Part shown: positions 1 through 7,971 of the stretch, in pieces | Position numbering within the stretch: the stretch's first letter is position 1 | How the letters are laid out: each line of letters starts with the position of its first letter | Origin: Mollicutes bacterium | GTDB taxonomy: Bacteria > Bacillota_I > Bacilli_A > Izemoplasmatales > Izemoplasmataceae | Length of the DNA stretch: 32,373 bases | Direction: 5' to 3' | Assembly: GCA_003554735.1 (NCBI GenBank) | Contig: PWHE01000029.1 | Span: 1-32,373 of the forward strand | Notes under the pieces: generated by a model | Database searches by the model: none | What the model was told of the DNA's origin: nothing | What the model saw: only the letters and a program-made list of their open reading frames with translations | Program-made: the position numbers and the translations under genes

Positions 1-46
1 ACGTCGTATCATGACATCGTTCAATGGCTTGAAACTTAAAAGTGCA

Positions 47-81
47 TAAGAAAAGCACCATCATTTGAAATGACGGTGCTT
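47..81 (-). terminator. Rho-independent terminator of the purine operon
   Basis: Arms AAGCACC-TCATTT and AAATGA-GGTGCTT (53-81) form a 13-bp stem with one A/C mismatch and a minimal loop. On the minus strand it is followed by TTTTCTTATG. It lies about 45 bases past the stop codon of the last operon gene. No other clear terminator was seen in the 19.7 kb upstream on this strand. Confidence 0.85.
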
Positions 82-127
82 AGCGTTTCAACTTACTGAC
101 CCCTATCCTTGACAGAGAGTCTTTTGT

Positions 128-1111
128 CTATTTGTCGCCCATGGTCATCGTCATGACCGCTTTGGCGGTGTGAAGACGGTTTTCCGCTTCCTGATAAACC
201 ACCGACTGCGGCCCGTCAATGACACTGTCCTCCACTTCATTCCCCCGGTCCGCCGGCAAGGCGTGCATATAGTTGCAATCGGGCTTCGCCCGTTTCATCA
301 TCGCCTCGGTGCACTTCCAATGCCTGTTCGCTTCAAGCGCTTCATCGATCACATCATCGGATTCATTGCTGGCCCATGATCCCCAGTTTTTCGGTATGAT
401 GATGTCCGCGTCCTGGTAGGCTTCTTCCATATTGTTCGTGACCTTGAACGACCCACCGTTCGCTTCGGCGTTCTTGCGCGCTTTGTCAATCACCCATTCC
501 GGCAATTCCCAGCCCTTGGGGTGAGCGAGTACGACATCCATGCCGTAGCGCGGAAACAAAAGCGACTGCGTCAACGGCACACTGATCGGTTTTTTGTGGG
601 AAGTCGCGTACGCCCAGATGATGGATACCTTTATGTTTGAGGTGCGCCCTTTGACCTCCTGGATGGTCATCAGGTCGGCCAGCCCCTGGAAAGGGTGATA
701 AAGGTCGCACTGGAGATTCATCACCGGCACCGATGCATGGCGTTCCATTTCCCTGATGAATGCGTTCCCGCTTTTCCAAAAACAGTTGCGGCACGCAATC
801 GCATGGCCGTAGCTTGAAAGGATGATGGCGGTGTCCTTTCCGGTCTCACCGTGGGAGATTTGCATGGTTGACGTATCGAGGAAGTTTCCGTGTCCTCCAA
901 GCTGCGCGATGCCCGCTTCCATCGAGTTGCGGGTGCGGGTGGATTGTTCAAAGAACATCAGGAAGGACGTTTTGTTTTTGAGATAGTCCGTCGTCTCGTT
1001 GTTGCGGAATTTCTTTTTGAGTTGCTTGGACACTTCGAGCAAGTCGTCGATGCCTTGTCTGTCCCAGTCCTCAAGTGTCACAAAATGTTTGCCTTTATAT
1101 TTCGGTTTCAT
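128..1111 (-). CDS. ygeW: YgeW-like knotted carbamoyltransferase
   Basis: This 327-residue protein belongs to the aspartate/ornithine carbamoyltransferase superfamily. The carbamoyl-phosphate loop STRTR is at residues 57-61, HPFQGLAD at 139-146, HALPADRG at 283-290, and an OTC-like end [13 protein letters not shown] near 308-320. The segment around 172-180 (KKPISVP) matches the region forming the knot in YgeW and acetyl/succinyl-ornithine carbamoyltransferases. It is about 70 residues shorter than E. coli YgeW, mainly at the two ends and in the insert before the HxLP motif. The start is ATG at 1111, preceded by AAGGAGG six bases upstream; an open frame continues upstream but lies inside the previous gene. 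ATG overlaps the ygeY stop as ATGA. In this context it probably works towards carbamoyl phosphate from a ureido intermediate (inference). No carbamate kinase gene is in the window. It is the last gene of the operon. Confidence 0.9.
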   Translation of the reverse strand: MKPKYKGKHFVTLEDWDRQGIDDLLEVSKQLKKKFRNNETTDYLKNKTSFLMFFEQSTRTRNSMEAGIAQLGGHGNFLDTSTMQISHGETGKDTAIILSSYGHAIACRNCFWKSGNAFIREMERHASVPVMNLQCDLYHPFQGLADLMTIQEVKGRTSNIKVSIIWAYATSHKKPISVPLTQSLLFPRYGMDVVLAHPKGWELPEWVIDKARKNAEANGGSFKVTNNMEEAYQDADIIIPKNWGSWASNESDDVIDEALEANRHWKCTEAMMKRAKPDCNYMHALPADRGNEVEDSVIDGPQSVVYQEAENRLHTAKAVMTMTMGDK

Positions 1112-2322
1112 TGTTCGCCTCCTTGCTTTTGTCTGAGATACATGCCGGGAATCGCCGCATAGAGTGCTGCCGCTTTCCAAAGGTGATGTTTTTCGGTCTT
1201 TTCGTTCGGTGCGTGGGCTTCGACTTCATGCCCCGGTCCGAAACCGATGCATGGAATGTCGTAGCGCCCCATGATCGAGACCGCATTGGTCGAAAAAGTC
1301 CATTTGTCGATCTTCGGGGTCACATTGAACAGCTTCTCATAGCTTGTCGCCAAGGTTTTGGTCGCAATATGATCTTCGGGAAGGACCCAGTAGGGAAAGT
1401 ATAAATCGGTCGGATAGACGAGTCCGGTGTACGAAGGTTTCTCATAGCGATACATGCTCACTTCCGCGTTTGCCGCCTTGACGGATGGGAGGTTGCGAAT
1501 CTCATCCAGCGCCATTTCATGGGTTTCACCATCGGTAAGACGACGGTCGATCGAAAGCGCGCACCCGTCGGCGACTGCGCAGCGCGAAGGCGACTGCGAA
1601 TAGATTTCGCTGACCGTGAGCGTGCCTTTGCCCAAAAACGGATCGTCTTTGAGCGTATGGTTCAAATCTTCGAGTTCACGCAGAATCGGACCCATTTTGA
1701 AGATGGCGTTATCCCCTCGTTCAGGCGCACTTCCGTGGCAGGATATGCCCGAGGTGGACACCTTGATCTCCATGCGGCCGCGCTGGCCTCTGTAGATATT
1801 GAGCGAGGTCGGTTCGGTGATGACGACGAACTCGGGACGGACGCCTTCTTCTTCGACGATATACTGCCAGCAAAGTCCGTCACAATCCTCCTCTTGCACG
1901 GTGCCGGTGATCAAAAGGGTATAATCGTCCTCAAGTCCGAGGTCCTTGATGATCTTGCCGGCGTACACCATCGCGGCCATGCCGCCTTCTTGGTCCGATG
2001 TGCCTCGACCGCCGACATAGGTATCGTCTTCGAAACCTTCGTATGGATCAAAGTTCCAGTTTTTCATCTCGCCCACGCCGACCGTGTCGATGTGCGCGTC
2101 CATCGCGATCAACGTTTTTCCGTTGCCGATGGTCCCATGGATATTCCCCATTTTGTCGATCCGAATCGTATCGAAGCCGACCGTTTCCATTTCCCTCTTG
2201 ATGCGGTCGATGACCTCGCCTTCCTCAGAGGATTCAGAAGGGATCCGGACCATGTCCCGTAAAAATTTGATGATGTCCTTTTCATAATGTTTCGCCTGTT
2301 TCACAATGTCGTCAAAATTCAA
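1108..2322 (-). CDS. ygeY: YgeY-like M20-family metallohydrolase
   Basis: This 404-residue enzyme is an M20 peptidase/deacylase of the YgeY type found in purine and selenium-associated clusters. Metal ligands are visible: H77 and D79 in DAHIDTV, D110 in [10 protein letters not shown], the acid pair E144/E145 in VQEEDCDG, and a late His in [15 protein letters not shown]. Length is normal for the family. The start appears to be TTG at 2322, with AAAGGAT about eight bases upstream; there is no ATG near the correct N-terminus. The stop overlaps the carbamoyltransferase start (ATGA), and the gap to the preceding gene is 6 bases. Family members hydrolyse amide or ureido bonds of small amino acid derivatives; a ureido-amino acid intermediate is the likely substrate here (inference). 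Confidence 0.9.
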   Translation of the reverse strand: MNFDDIVKQAKHYEKDIIKFLRDMVRIPSESSEEGEVIDRIKREMETVGFDTIRIDKMGNIHGTIGNGKTLIAMDAHIDTVGVGEMKNWNFDPYEGFEDDTYVGGRGTSDQEGGMAAMVYAGKIIKDLGLEDDYTLLITGTVQEEDCDGLCWQYIVEEEGVRPEFVVITEPTSLNIYRGQRGRMEIKVSTSGISCHGSAPERGDNAIFKMGPILRELEDLNHTLKDDPFLGKGTLTVSEIYSQSPSRCAVADGCALSIDRRLTDGETHEMALDEIRNLPSVKAANAEVSMYRYEKPSYTGLVYPTDLYFPYWVLPEDHIATKTLATSYEKLFNVTPKIDKWTFSTNAVSIMGRYDIPCIGFGPGHEVEAHAPNEKTEKHHLWKAAALYAAIPGMYLRQKQGGEQ

Positions 2323-2328
2323 TGTATA

Positions 2329-3687
2329 TCATCCTTTTCTTTTTTTTGCGATTTTTTCGTTGTACACATGCACTTTGTCGTATTCAGCGTCCCAAAACGC
2401 CATGGATTTCATCGAATCAAGATACGTTCTGGAATAGCCGAATTTGAGCCAATCGTCTTCCTTTTGCTTGAACAAGCGGTCTTTTGCCGCTTGTCCGCGA
2501 GTGTCGATGATGTTGGAGGTGTCCGCCCTTCTGAAGATGTCCTTGAACCAGCGGCGCATCACAAAATCTTCCGTTTCCAAGTAACGTTCTTCAAGATTTT
2601 TCATGACGCTCGCATAGCGGTCAAAACCGTCGGTGGCCACCGTGACGACATTCTCATCGGGGCCGAGGTTGAGATGTTTCGCCATTTTGATCGCACCGAT
2701 GATGTTGAAGATGCCCGAAACACCGAACATGTCCCGCATCGATGCGAACATGTCGGGATCGATGCCATAGTCGGCGAGAACATTTGCACCGTCTCTGAAA
2801 ATTTTCAGTCCGCGGACCGCGTCATCATCAGGAATGAGCGTGATGAAGTCCGTATTCAAAACATTGTGGATGAGGGTGCACATCTTGTCTCCGATGCCTT
2901 CAACACGGTGCTGACCGCGTCCGCCGGTTGCGAGGGTCGAGCATTCATAGGGTTCCAAAGCGGCGATTTTCGCTTCGGGAAACACTTTCTTGACCTGGTC
3001 GCCTGCGGCTAACGTACCCGCTGAACCGGGCGCCGATGCGAAAAGGGCGATGCGGCTGTTTCCGACGCCTTGAACGGCTTCAATGGCGCTATAGCCTGTG
3101 ACGTGGCGGTGAAAACGATAGTTCGGCATCAGTTCAAACTGGGCCAAAGCGACATTTTCCGGTTTTTTATTCATTTCGTGGGTTTTTTCAAGGGTCAATA
3201 TGACGTCTGATTCCGTCCCCGGTGTCAGATCAAGGCTCGCGCCATACCCTTTGATGCGCTCATAGCGTTCCTGGCTCATCGTATCGGGCATGATGATGGT
3301 CGCATCGAATTTCATCAGATTGCAGATGTAGGCGACCCCGATACCGAAGTTGCCTGTGGATGGTCCTAGAATCCTGTGTTTCCCGGGGACGATGGTTCCG
3401 TCCACCGCGCCTTCGATCAGTGTCGAATAGGCGGGACCGACCTTGTGCGATCCGCTCGGAAAGTCCTTGCCGAGCAAAACCACAAGGTTTGCTTCGATCC
3501 CGGTCAGTGACTTCGGGAGTACAATACGGTTGATGGTCGCATCGTCGCGCCGCCAGGTGATATTGAAAAGATTGTAGGGGTCCAGTTCGTTATTTCTTGC
3601 GTTCAGTGCATGCTTGCGCACCGTTACATCCGCTTTCGTTGGATGCAGCATTTCTTCATAGGTTGGTCCGTATGGCATTTTATTCAT
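2329..3687 (-). CDS. Fold-type II PLP-dependent enzyme (cysteine synthase/DpaL-like position)
   Basis: This 452-residue protein has the tryptophan synthase beta-like PLP fold. The Schiff-base lysine is K82 in PSGSHKVGPA, and the substrate/phosphate loop is PSTGNFG near 109-115. It is longer than cysteine synthase (about 310) and diaminopropionate ammonia-lyase YgeX (about 400), with an extra C-terminal tail rich in charged residues (about 370-452). Its N-terminal part and lysine context do not resemble E. coli YgeX. It starts at ATG 3687 with AAAGGAGG in front and overlaps the preceding PLP gene by 8 bases. The exact reaction is not known. From position in the operon it may eliminate ammonia from an amino acid formed after purine ring opening (inference). 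Confidence 0.75.
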   Translation of the reverse strand: MNKMPYGPTYEEMLHPTKADVTVRKHALNARNNELDPYNLFNITWRRDDATINRIVLPKSLTGIEANLVVLLGKDFPSGSHKVGPAYSTLIEGAVDGTIVPGKHRILGPSTGNFGIGVAYICNLMKFDATIIMPDTMSQERYERIKGYGASLDLTPGTESDVILTLEKTHEMNKKPENVALAQFELMPNYRFHRHVTGYSAIEAVQGVGNSRIALFASAPGSAGTLAAGDQVKKVFPEAKIAALEPYECSTLATGGRGQHRVEGIGDKMCTLIHNVLNTDFITLIPDDDAVRGLKIFRDGANVLADYGIDPDMFASMRDMFGVSGIFNIIGAIKMAKHLNLGPDENVVTVATDGFDRYASVMKNLEERYLETEDFVMRRWFKDIFRRADTSNIIDTRGQAAKDRLFKQKEDDWLKFGYSRTYLDSMKSMAFWDAEYDKVHVYNEKIAKKRKG

Positions 3688-4930
3688 GGGTTCCTCCTTT
3701 ACAATGCATCAGGTCTTTCAGTGCGTCCAAATCGTTGTTCAAGGTCGGAATCGCTTCAATGCGCGCTTTGAGCGCATCCGTATCCTTCAGGCCGTTGCCG
3801 GTATTGATGATGACGACGCTTTCGTCGCATTTTATGATGCCTTGTCTAAGGGCTTCAACGGCTCCGGCAAGCGAGGCGGCCGACGCCGGTTCGGCAAAGA
3901 CGCCTTCGGTTTTGCCGAGTCGTTCACTGGCACTGAGAATGTCACGGTCGCTGACCACCACATAATCGCCTCTTGAGGCTTGGGCGGCCCTCAGTGCCTT
4001 CACAGGATTCCTGGGGCGCGATACCGCGATGCTGTCCGCAAGCGTATCCTCATCCCATTCCCTTAATGGTCTCCCGTCTTTGAATGCTTGATAAAGCGGA
4101 GCGCAGCCTTCGCTTTGTACGCCCAGAAGCCTCGGTATCCGGTCCGTCATACCGATTGAATAAAGGTCGTAAAAGCCGTTATAAAGGGCCCCGATCGAAC
4201 ATCCGTCACCGACACTGATCACAACCCAGTCCGGCACGTTGAATCCTCGTTGTTCCGCAATTTCAAACGCTATCGTCTTTTTCCCTTCGACCATATTGGG
4301 ATTGATCGCGGCGTTACGGTTATACCAACCATAATGTTCGATGGCTTTTTTGGAAAGCGAGAACGCTTCTTTATAATCGCCTTTCACTTTGATGATGGTC
4401 GCGCCATAGGCGTGCAACTGCGTGAGTTTGCCTTTGGGAACACGTTCGGGCACGAAGATGACCGCCTTCAAACCGAGCCGCGCAGCATGTGCCGCAAGCG
4501 ATGACGCGGCGTTCCCCGTTGATGCGCAGGATATGGTGTCGTATCCCGTTTCGAGCGCCTTCATGCAGGCGACAAGCGAAGCACGGTCCTTCATAGAGCC
4601 GCTCGGATTGACGCCGTCATCCTTTATCCAAAGACTCTCAAAGCCAAGTGAAGCGCCGAGCCGGACGCTTTTATAAAGCGGCGTCATGCCGACATGCAGA
4701 GTTTTTGTGCAATCCGTTTCTTTCACGCTCATGAGTGGCCCATAGCGCCATATTGAAAGGTCAGGGTTATCTTTCAAATACTTTCTGTTCATCACCTTCC
4801 TGAGCTTTTCATAATCATAAATCGTGTCAAGAATGCCTTTTTCCTTGCACTTTTCACACGTAAGCACGTATTCATCCTTGTTGTGTATGGTACCGCAAAG
4901 TGTGCATCGATAGTGTTTGACGTATTCCAT
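3680..4930 (-). CDS. Threonine synthase-like PLP enzyme with N-terminal zinc ribbon
   Basis: This 416-residue protein starts with a zinc ribbon (C9, C12, C25, C28), followed by a fold-type II PLP domain. The Schiff-base lysine is K114 in NPSGSMKDRA, and the substrate loop is CASTGNAASS (135-144). The late motif VISVGDGCSIGALYNGF resembles the Gly-rich PLP-phosphate loop of threonine synthases. This architecture is typical of threonine synthase ThrC, but the gene sits next to a second, different PLP enzyme in a purine operon with no threonine genes. A catabolic lyase or dehydratase role is therefore more likely (inference). The start ATG at 4930 shares one base with the adenine deaminase stop (TGATG), and GAGGAG lies about nine bases upstream. 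Confidence 0.75.
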   Translation of the reverse strand: MEYVKHYRCTLCGTIHNKDEYVLTCEKCKEKGILDTIYDYEKLRKVMNRKYLKDNPDLSIWRYGPLMSVKETDCTKTLHVGMTPLYKSVRLGASLGFESLWIKDDGVNPSGSMKDRASLVACMKALETGYDTISCASTGNAASSLAAHAARLGLKAVIFVPERVPKGKLTQLHAYGATIIKVKGDYKEAFSLSKKAIEHYGWYNRNAAINPNMVEGKKTIAFEIAEQRGFNVPDWVVISVGDGCSIGALYNGFYDLYSIGMTDRIPRLLGVQSEGCAPLYQAFKDGRPLREWDEDTLADSIAVSRPRNPVKALRAAQASRGDYVVVSDRDILSASERLGKTEGVFAEPASAASLAGAVEALRQGIIKCDESVVIINTGNGLKDTDALKARIEAIPTLNNDLDALKDLMHCKGGTHE

Positions 4931-6648
4931 CAGGAAGACTCCTCAATCTCGACGATTTCGAATTTCTCGACATCGAAAAGGCCACGGTCGGTGATTTTCA
5001 GTGTCGGGATGACGGCCAAAGGAAGAAAGGCAAGTTGAATGAAAGGATCATCGATGGCGTTCGAAAGGCCCATAGAGCGCGTCGTCTTTTTCATCGTCTC
5101 CAATATTTCCGCAACTTGCTCCGGGTCCTGAGCGGTCATGATGCCGCTGATCTCAAGGGGGAGTGAATGAACGATTTCGCCTTCTTTGACCAGTACGATG
5201 CCACCGCCCATTTCGACGATTTTGCGCATGGCCGTTCGCATGGCCTCATCACTGTCGCCGACCATTACGAGATTGTGCGAATCGTGTGCGATGGTCATCG
5301 CGAGGGCGCCATTCTTGAGACCGAATCCCTCTACAAGCGCACTGGCGTGATTGCCGGTTTTGCCATGGCGTTCCACGACAGTGAGCTTCAGAATGTCGTC
5401 ATCGGGATTGTTGACGTACACGCCGTCCTCCACGCTTACGTTGCGAATCAGTTTTTTTGTCGTGATGTTGTTTTTGACCAAGCCGATGACTTTGACCTTG
5501 TCCGTCTTCAAGGGAATGGACAAGTCGATGGATTCAACATCGATGTGTACGGTATTGTGCACACCTTCGTCTCGAACGGTCTCCGTGGTAAAAAGCGCCT
5601 CGCCGCCAGAGGCGACATGCACGCCTTTTTTATACACGTCCCGGGCTTCGATCTTATCAAATGAACCGAATGTGAAAAAATCCGCTTGCCTTCCCGGTGC
5701 GATGGCACCGAGTCTTGAAAGTCCATAACAGTCCGCGGCATTGATGGTAGCCATCTGAATCGCCTTCATTGGCGGGACGCCAAGTCCGATCGCCAGGTTG
5801 ACGTTATGGTTGATATGTCCTTCAAGACGGATATCCTCCGGATGTTTGTCATCGGTGCAAAACAAAGCGCGTCGCATGGTGGCAACGGTGAGGCCGGGCA
5901 CAAGATCACGCACGTTCCGTGTGACCGATCCTTCCCGTAGATGGACATACATGCCTTTGTTGAGGCGGTCTTGCATTTCCTCGATGGTGCTGCATTCGTG
6001 GTCCGTCTGCACACCTGCGAGAATGTAGGCGTTCAAGTCCTTGTCCTTGAGACTCGGGGCATGCCCATCAATCGGACGGTTGTTCATCACAGCAATTTTT
6101 TCATGAATGTCCCTATCGCCGCCAAGGACGGCCGGATAGTTCATCACTTCACCAAGCCCAAGCACATGGTCGTTATCTTTCAATGCGCGGATGTCATCAA
6201 CCGAGATGGTTGCCCCTGCCGTTTCATAGTTCGTGGAGGGGACGCTCGAAGGGATCATGAAGTAGGTGTCTAGCAGATCGTTGCATGACGCCCTCAGCAT
6301 ATATTCGATGCCTTTGACGCCACTCACGTTGGCGATTTCATGAGGATCGGCGATGATGGTCGTGGTGCCCTTAGGGACGACGATACGGGGAAACTGCGCT
6401 GGCGAGACCATCGATGATTCGATGTGAACATGGCCGTCAATGAATCCCGGAGCGACAAAGCGTCCCATGAGATCAACGGTGGTTTCCCCTTCATACCCTT
6501 TACCGATGCCGATGATGATGCCGTCTTCCACTGCGATGTCCATTGTTTCCACGGATTCGTTGAACACATTGATGACTTGGCCGTTTTTGAATACGGTCTG
6601 ACATTTTTGAAGCCCGCGCGCTTTGTCCATTAAACGTTTTTTGTCCAT
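4930..6648 (-). CDS. ade: Adenine deaminase
   Basis: This 572-residue adenine aminohydrolase (Ade family, EC 3.5.4.2) converts adenine to hypoxanthine plus ammonia. The amidohydrolase barrel carries HVHIES (73-78), DPHE (101-104), GLGEVMN (164-170), GHAP (195-198), TDHE (215-218) and CTDD (264-267), all typical of bacterial Ade. A C-terminal domain of about 170 residues completes the normal family length. The start is placed at ATG 6648 (MDKKRL); AGGAG sits eight bases upstream, while the longer open frame runs into the preceding gene. It follows the FAD subunit gene by 4 bases, so it is translated together with the second Mo hydroxylase, which would use its product hypoxanthine. Confidence 0.95.
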   Translation of the reverse strand: MDKKRLMDKARGLQKCQTVFKNGQVINVFNESVETMDIAVEDGIIIGIGKGYEGETTVDLMGRFVAPGFIDGHVHIESSMVSPAQFPRIVVPKGTTTIIADPHEIANVSGVKGIEYMLRASCNDLLDTYFMIPSSVPSTNYETAGATISVDDIRALKDNDHVLGLGEVMNYPAVLGGDRDIHEKIAVMNNRPIDGHAPSLKDKDLNAYILAGVQTDHECSTIEEMQDRLNKGMYVHLREGSVTRNVRDLVPGLTVATMRRALFCTDDKHPEDIRLEGHINHNVNLAIGLGVPPMKAIQMATINAADCYGLSRLGAIAPGRQADFFTFGSFDKIEARDVYKKGVHVASGGEALFTTETVRDEGVHNTVHIDVESIDLSIPLKTDKVKVIGLVKNNITTKKLIRNVSVEDGVYVNNPDDDILKLTVVERHGKTGNHASALVEGFGLKNGALAMTIAHDSHNLVMVGDSDEAMRTAMRKIVEMGGGIVLVKEGEIVHSLPLEISGIMTAQDPEQVAEILETMKKTTRSMGLSNAIDDPFIQLAFLPLAVIPTLKITDRGLFDVEKFEIVEIEESS

Positions 6649-6652
6649 ACCT

Positions 6653-7504
6653 TCACTCCTTCGAGGCAATCTGTCTAAGAAACGCCTCAAGCAGATTCAT
6701 TGCGACTTTTTTGCGATAGGAACGGTTGCTTCGCTGATCATCGATCGGCTGGATATGCGGCTCATAGGCTTCAAGAATTTGCGGGATTTTTTCCTTTAGC
6801 TGATGGATGGATTGACCGCGTAACATGTGTTCGACGGATTTATCCTTGATGACCGTGGCGGCGACGGCACCGATCGCGATGCGGATATCTTTGATGATTC
6901 CCTTTTCATGACGGACGGCGCCTGCGAACGATGTTTTCGATATGGAGTCGGAAGCACGGCCGCCGACTTTGTTGAACACCGTGTAATCAAAAGCGTCGTC
7001 ATGAAGCTGGATTTCTTTAATCATTTCATCGCTTCTTCTGTCCGTTGTCCCAGGTCCCTTCACGTAATCATTGATGCGCACTTTTCGGACGCCTTCAGCA
7101 TTCACAAGCACGATGACACCATCCAGAAGATACGTGATCAGCAGACCATCGCCGGCCGGCGATGCATTGCCGATGTTGCCGCTCAATGTCGCCATGTTGC
7201 GGATGGCCGGCGAGGCGAAAAGGTGCAGGCATTCTTTCATGACGGAAGGAACATGCTCGTGATAGAGCAAGCTTTCAAGCGACGTGGTCGCACCTATTCT
7301 TAACACATTATTCTCACGTTTGATGTAGTCAAGCGCTTCGAGCGAACGGACATAGAGCATATTCTTCTTGAAATCAAGGCGGGTTTCGCTCCAAGCCCGG
7401 TTCTTCACCATCAGGTCCGTGCCTCCGTTGATGATCTGATAGTCGCCCTTCGCCAAATGTTCAAGCGCCTCGTCCAATGATTTGGGAATGACATTGTCTA
7501 CCAT
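6653..7504 (-). CDS. xdhB: Molybdenum hydroxylase set 2, FAD-binding subunit
   Basis: This 283-residue FAD subunit is of the xanthine dehydrogenase/CO dehydrogenase medium-chain type. FAD-pyrophosphate motifs are present: INGGTD (25-30) and IRNMATLSGNIGNASPAGD (101-119), both in canonical form. It would pass electrons from the 2Fe-2S subunit to NAD+ or another acceptor. It overlaps the 2Fe-2S gene by 7 bases. The start ATG 7504 is preceded by AAGGAAGGTGAGG. It is the third gene of the set, in the order Mo, FeS, FAD. Confidence 0.92.
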   Translation of the reverse strand: MVDNVIPKSLDEALEHLAKGDYQIINGGTDLMVKNRAWSETRLDFKKNMLYVRSLEALDYIKRENNVLRIGATTSLESLLYHEHVPSVMKECLHLFASPAIRNMATLSGNIGNASPAGDGLLITYLLDGVIVLVNAEGVRKVRINDYVKGPGTTDRRSDEMIKEIQLHDDAFDYTVFNKVGGRASDSISKTSFAGAVRHEKGIIKDIRIAIGAVAATVIKDKSVEHMLRGQSIHQLKEKIPQILEAYEPHIQPIDDQRSNRSYRKKVAMNLLEAFLRQIASKE

Positions 7505-7971
7505 AGGCCCTCACCTTCCTTGGCTGCGCGGCGGATGGCGTTGAAGATCATGTTGTAGCCCGTGCACCGGCAAAGATTGCCCGAGAGTCCGTGACGGATC
7601 TCGTCGTAGGAGGGGGCGGGATTGTTTTTAAGCAAGTATTCGGTGGCCATGACCATGCCCGGGGTACAAATGCCGCATTGTGAGGCGCCCTCTTTCAAAA
7701 AGGCCGTTTCGATGGCTTTGAACTTTTTCGTCTTTTTGTAGCCTTCGATGGTCATGACGGTTTTACCGTCGACCGATGCAAGCGGCAAAATGCAGCTTTG
7801 CACGATCTTGCCGTCGAGCAGCACACTGCACGCACCGCACTCGCCTTCGCCGCACCCTTCTTTCGCACCGGTCAAGCCGAGTTCCTTGCGCAAAACGTCA
7901 AGGAACCGGCGGTCCGCTGAAAGTTCACTGCGTATGGGTTTTCCGTTCAGAATGAAATCAATGGTCTTCAT
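7498..7971 (-). CDS. xdhC: Molybdenum hydroxylase set 2, [2Fe-2S] subunit
   Basis: This 157-residue protein has the two [2Fe-2S] cluster domains of the family. The plant-ferredoxin-type cluster uses C40, C45, C48 and C60 (GCGEGECGAC). The second cluster uses C99, C102, C134 and C136 (CGICTPG and CRCTGY). All eight ligands are intact and the length is standard. It connects the molybdenum and FAD subunits electronically. The start ATG at 7971 overlaps the end of the Mo subunit gene by 14 bases, with GGAG about ten bases upstream. Note that xdhC in E. coli nomenclature means this subunit, not the unrelated XdhC maturation factor encoded at 14202. Confidence 0.93.
   Translation of the reverse strand: MKTIDFILNGKPIRSELSADRRFLDVLRKELGLTGAKEGCGEGECGACSVLLDGKIVQSCILPLASVDGKTVMTIEGYKKTKKFKAIETAFLKEGASQCGICTPGMVMATEYLLKNNPAPSYDEIRHGLSGNLCRCTGYNMIFNAIRRAAKEGEGLW

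Noticed and set aside
80-88. TTAGCGTTT near the operon end, matching a half-site of the candidate operator
   Set aside because: A single 9-base match in 32 kb is expected by chance about once in four such windows, and it lies behind the last gene.
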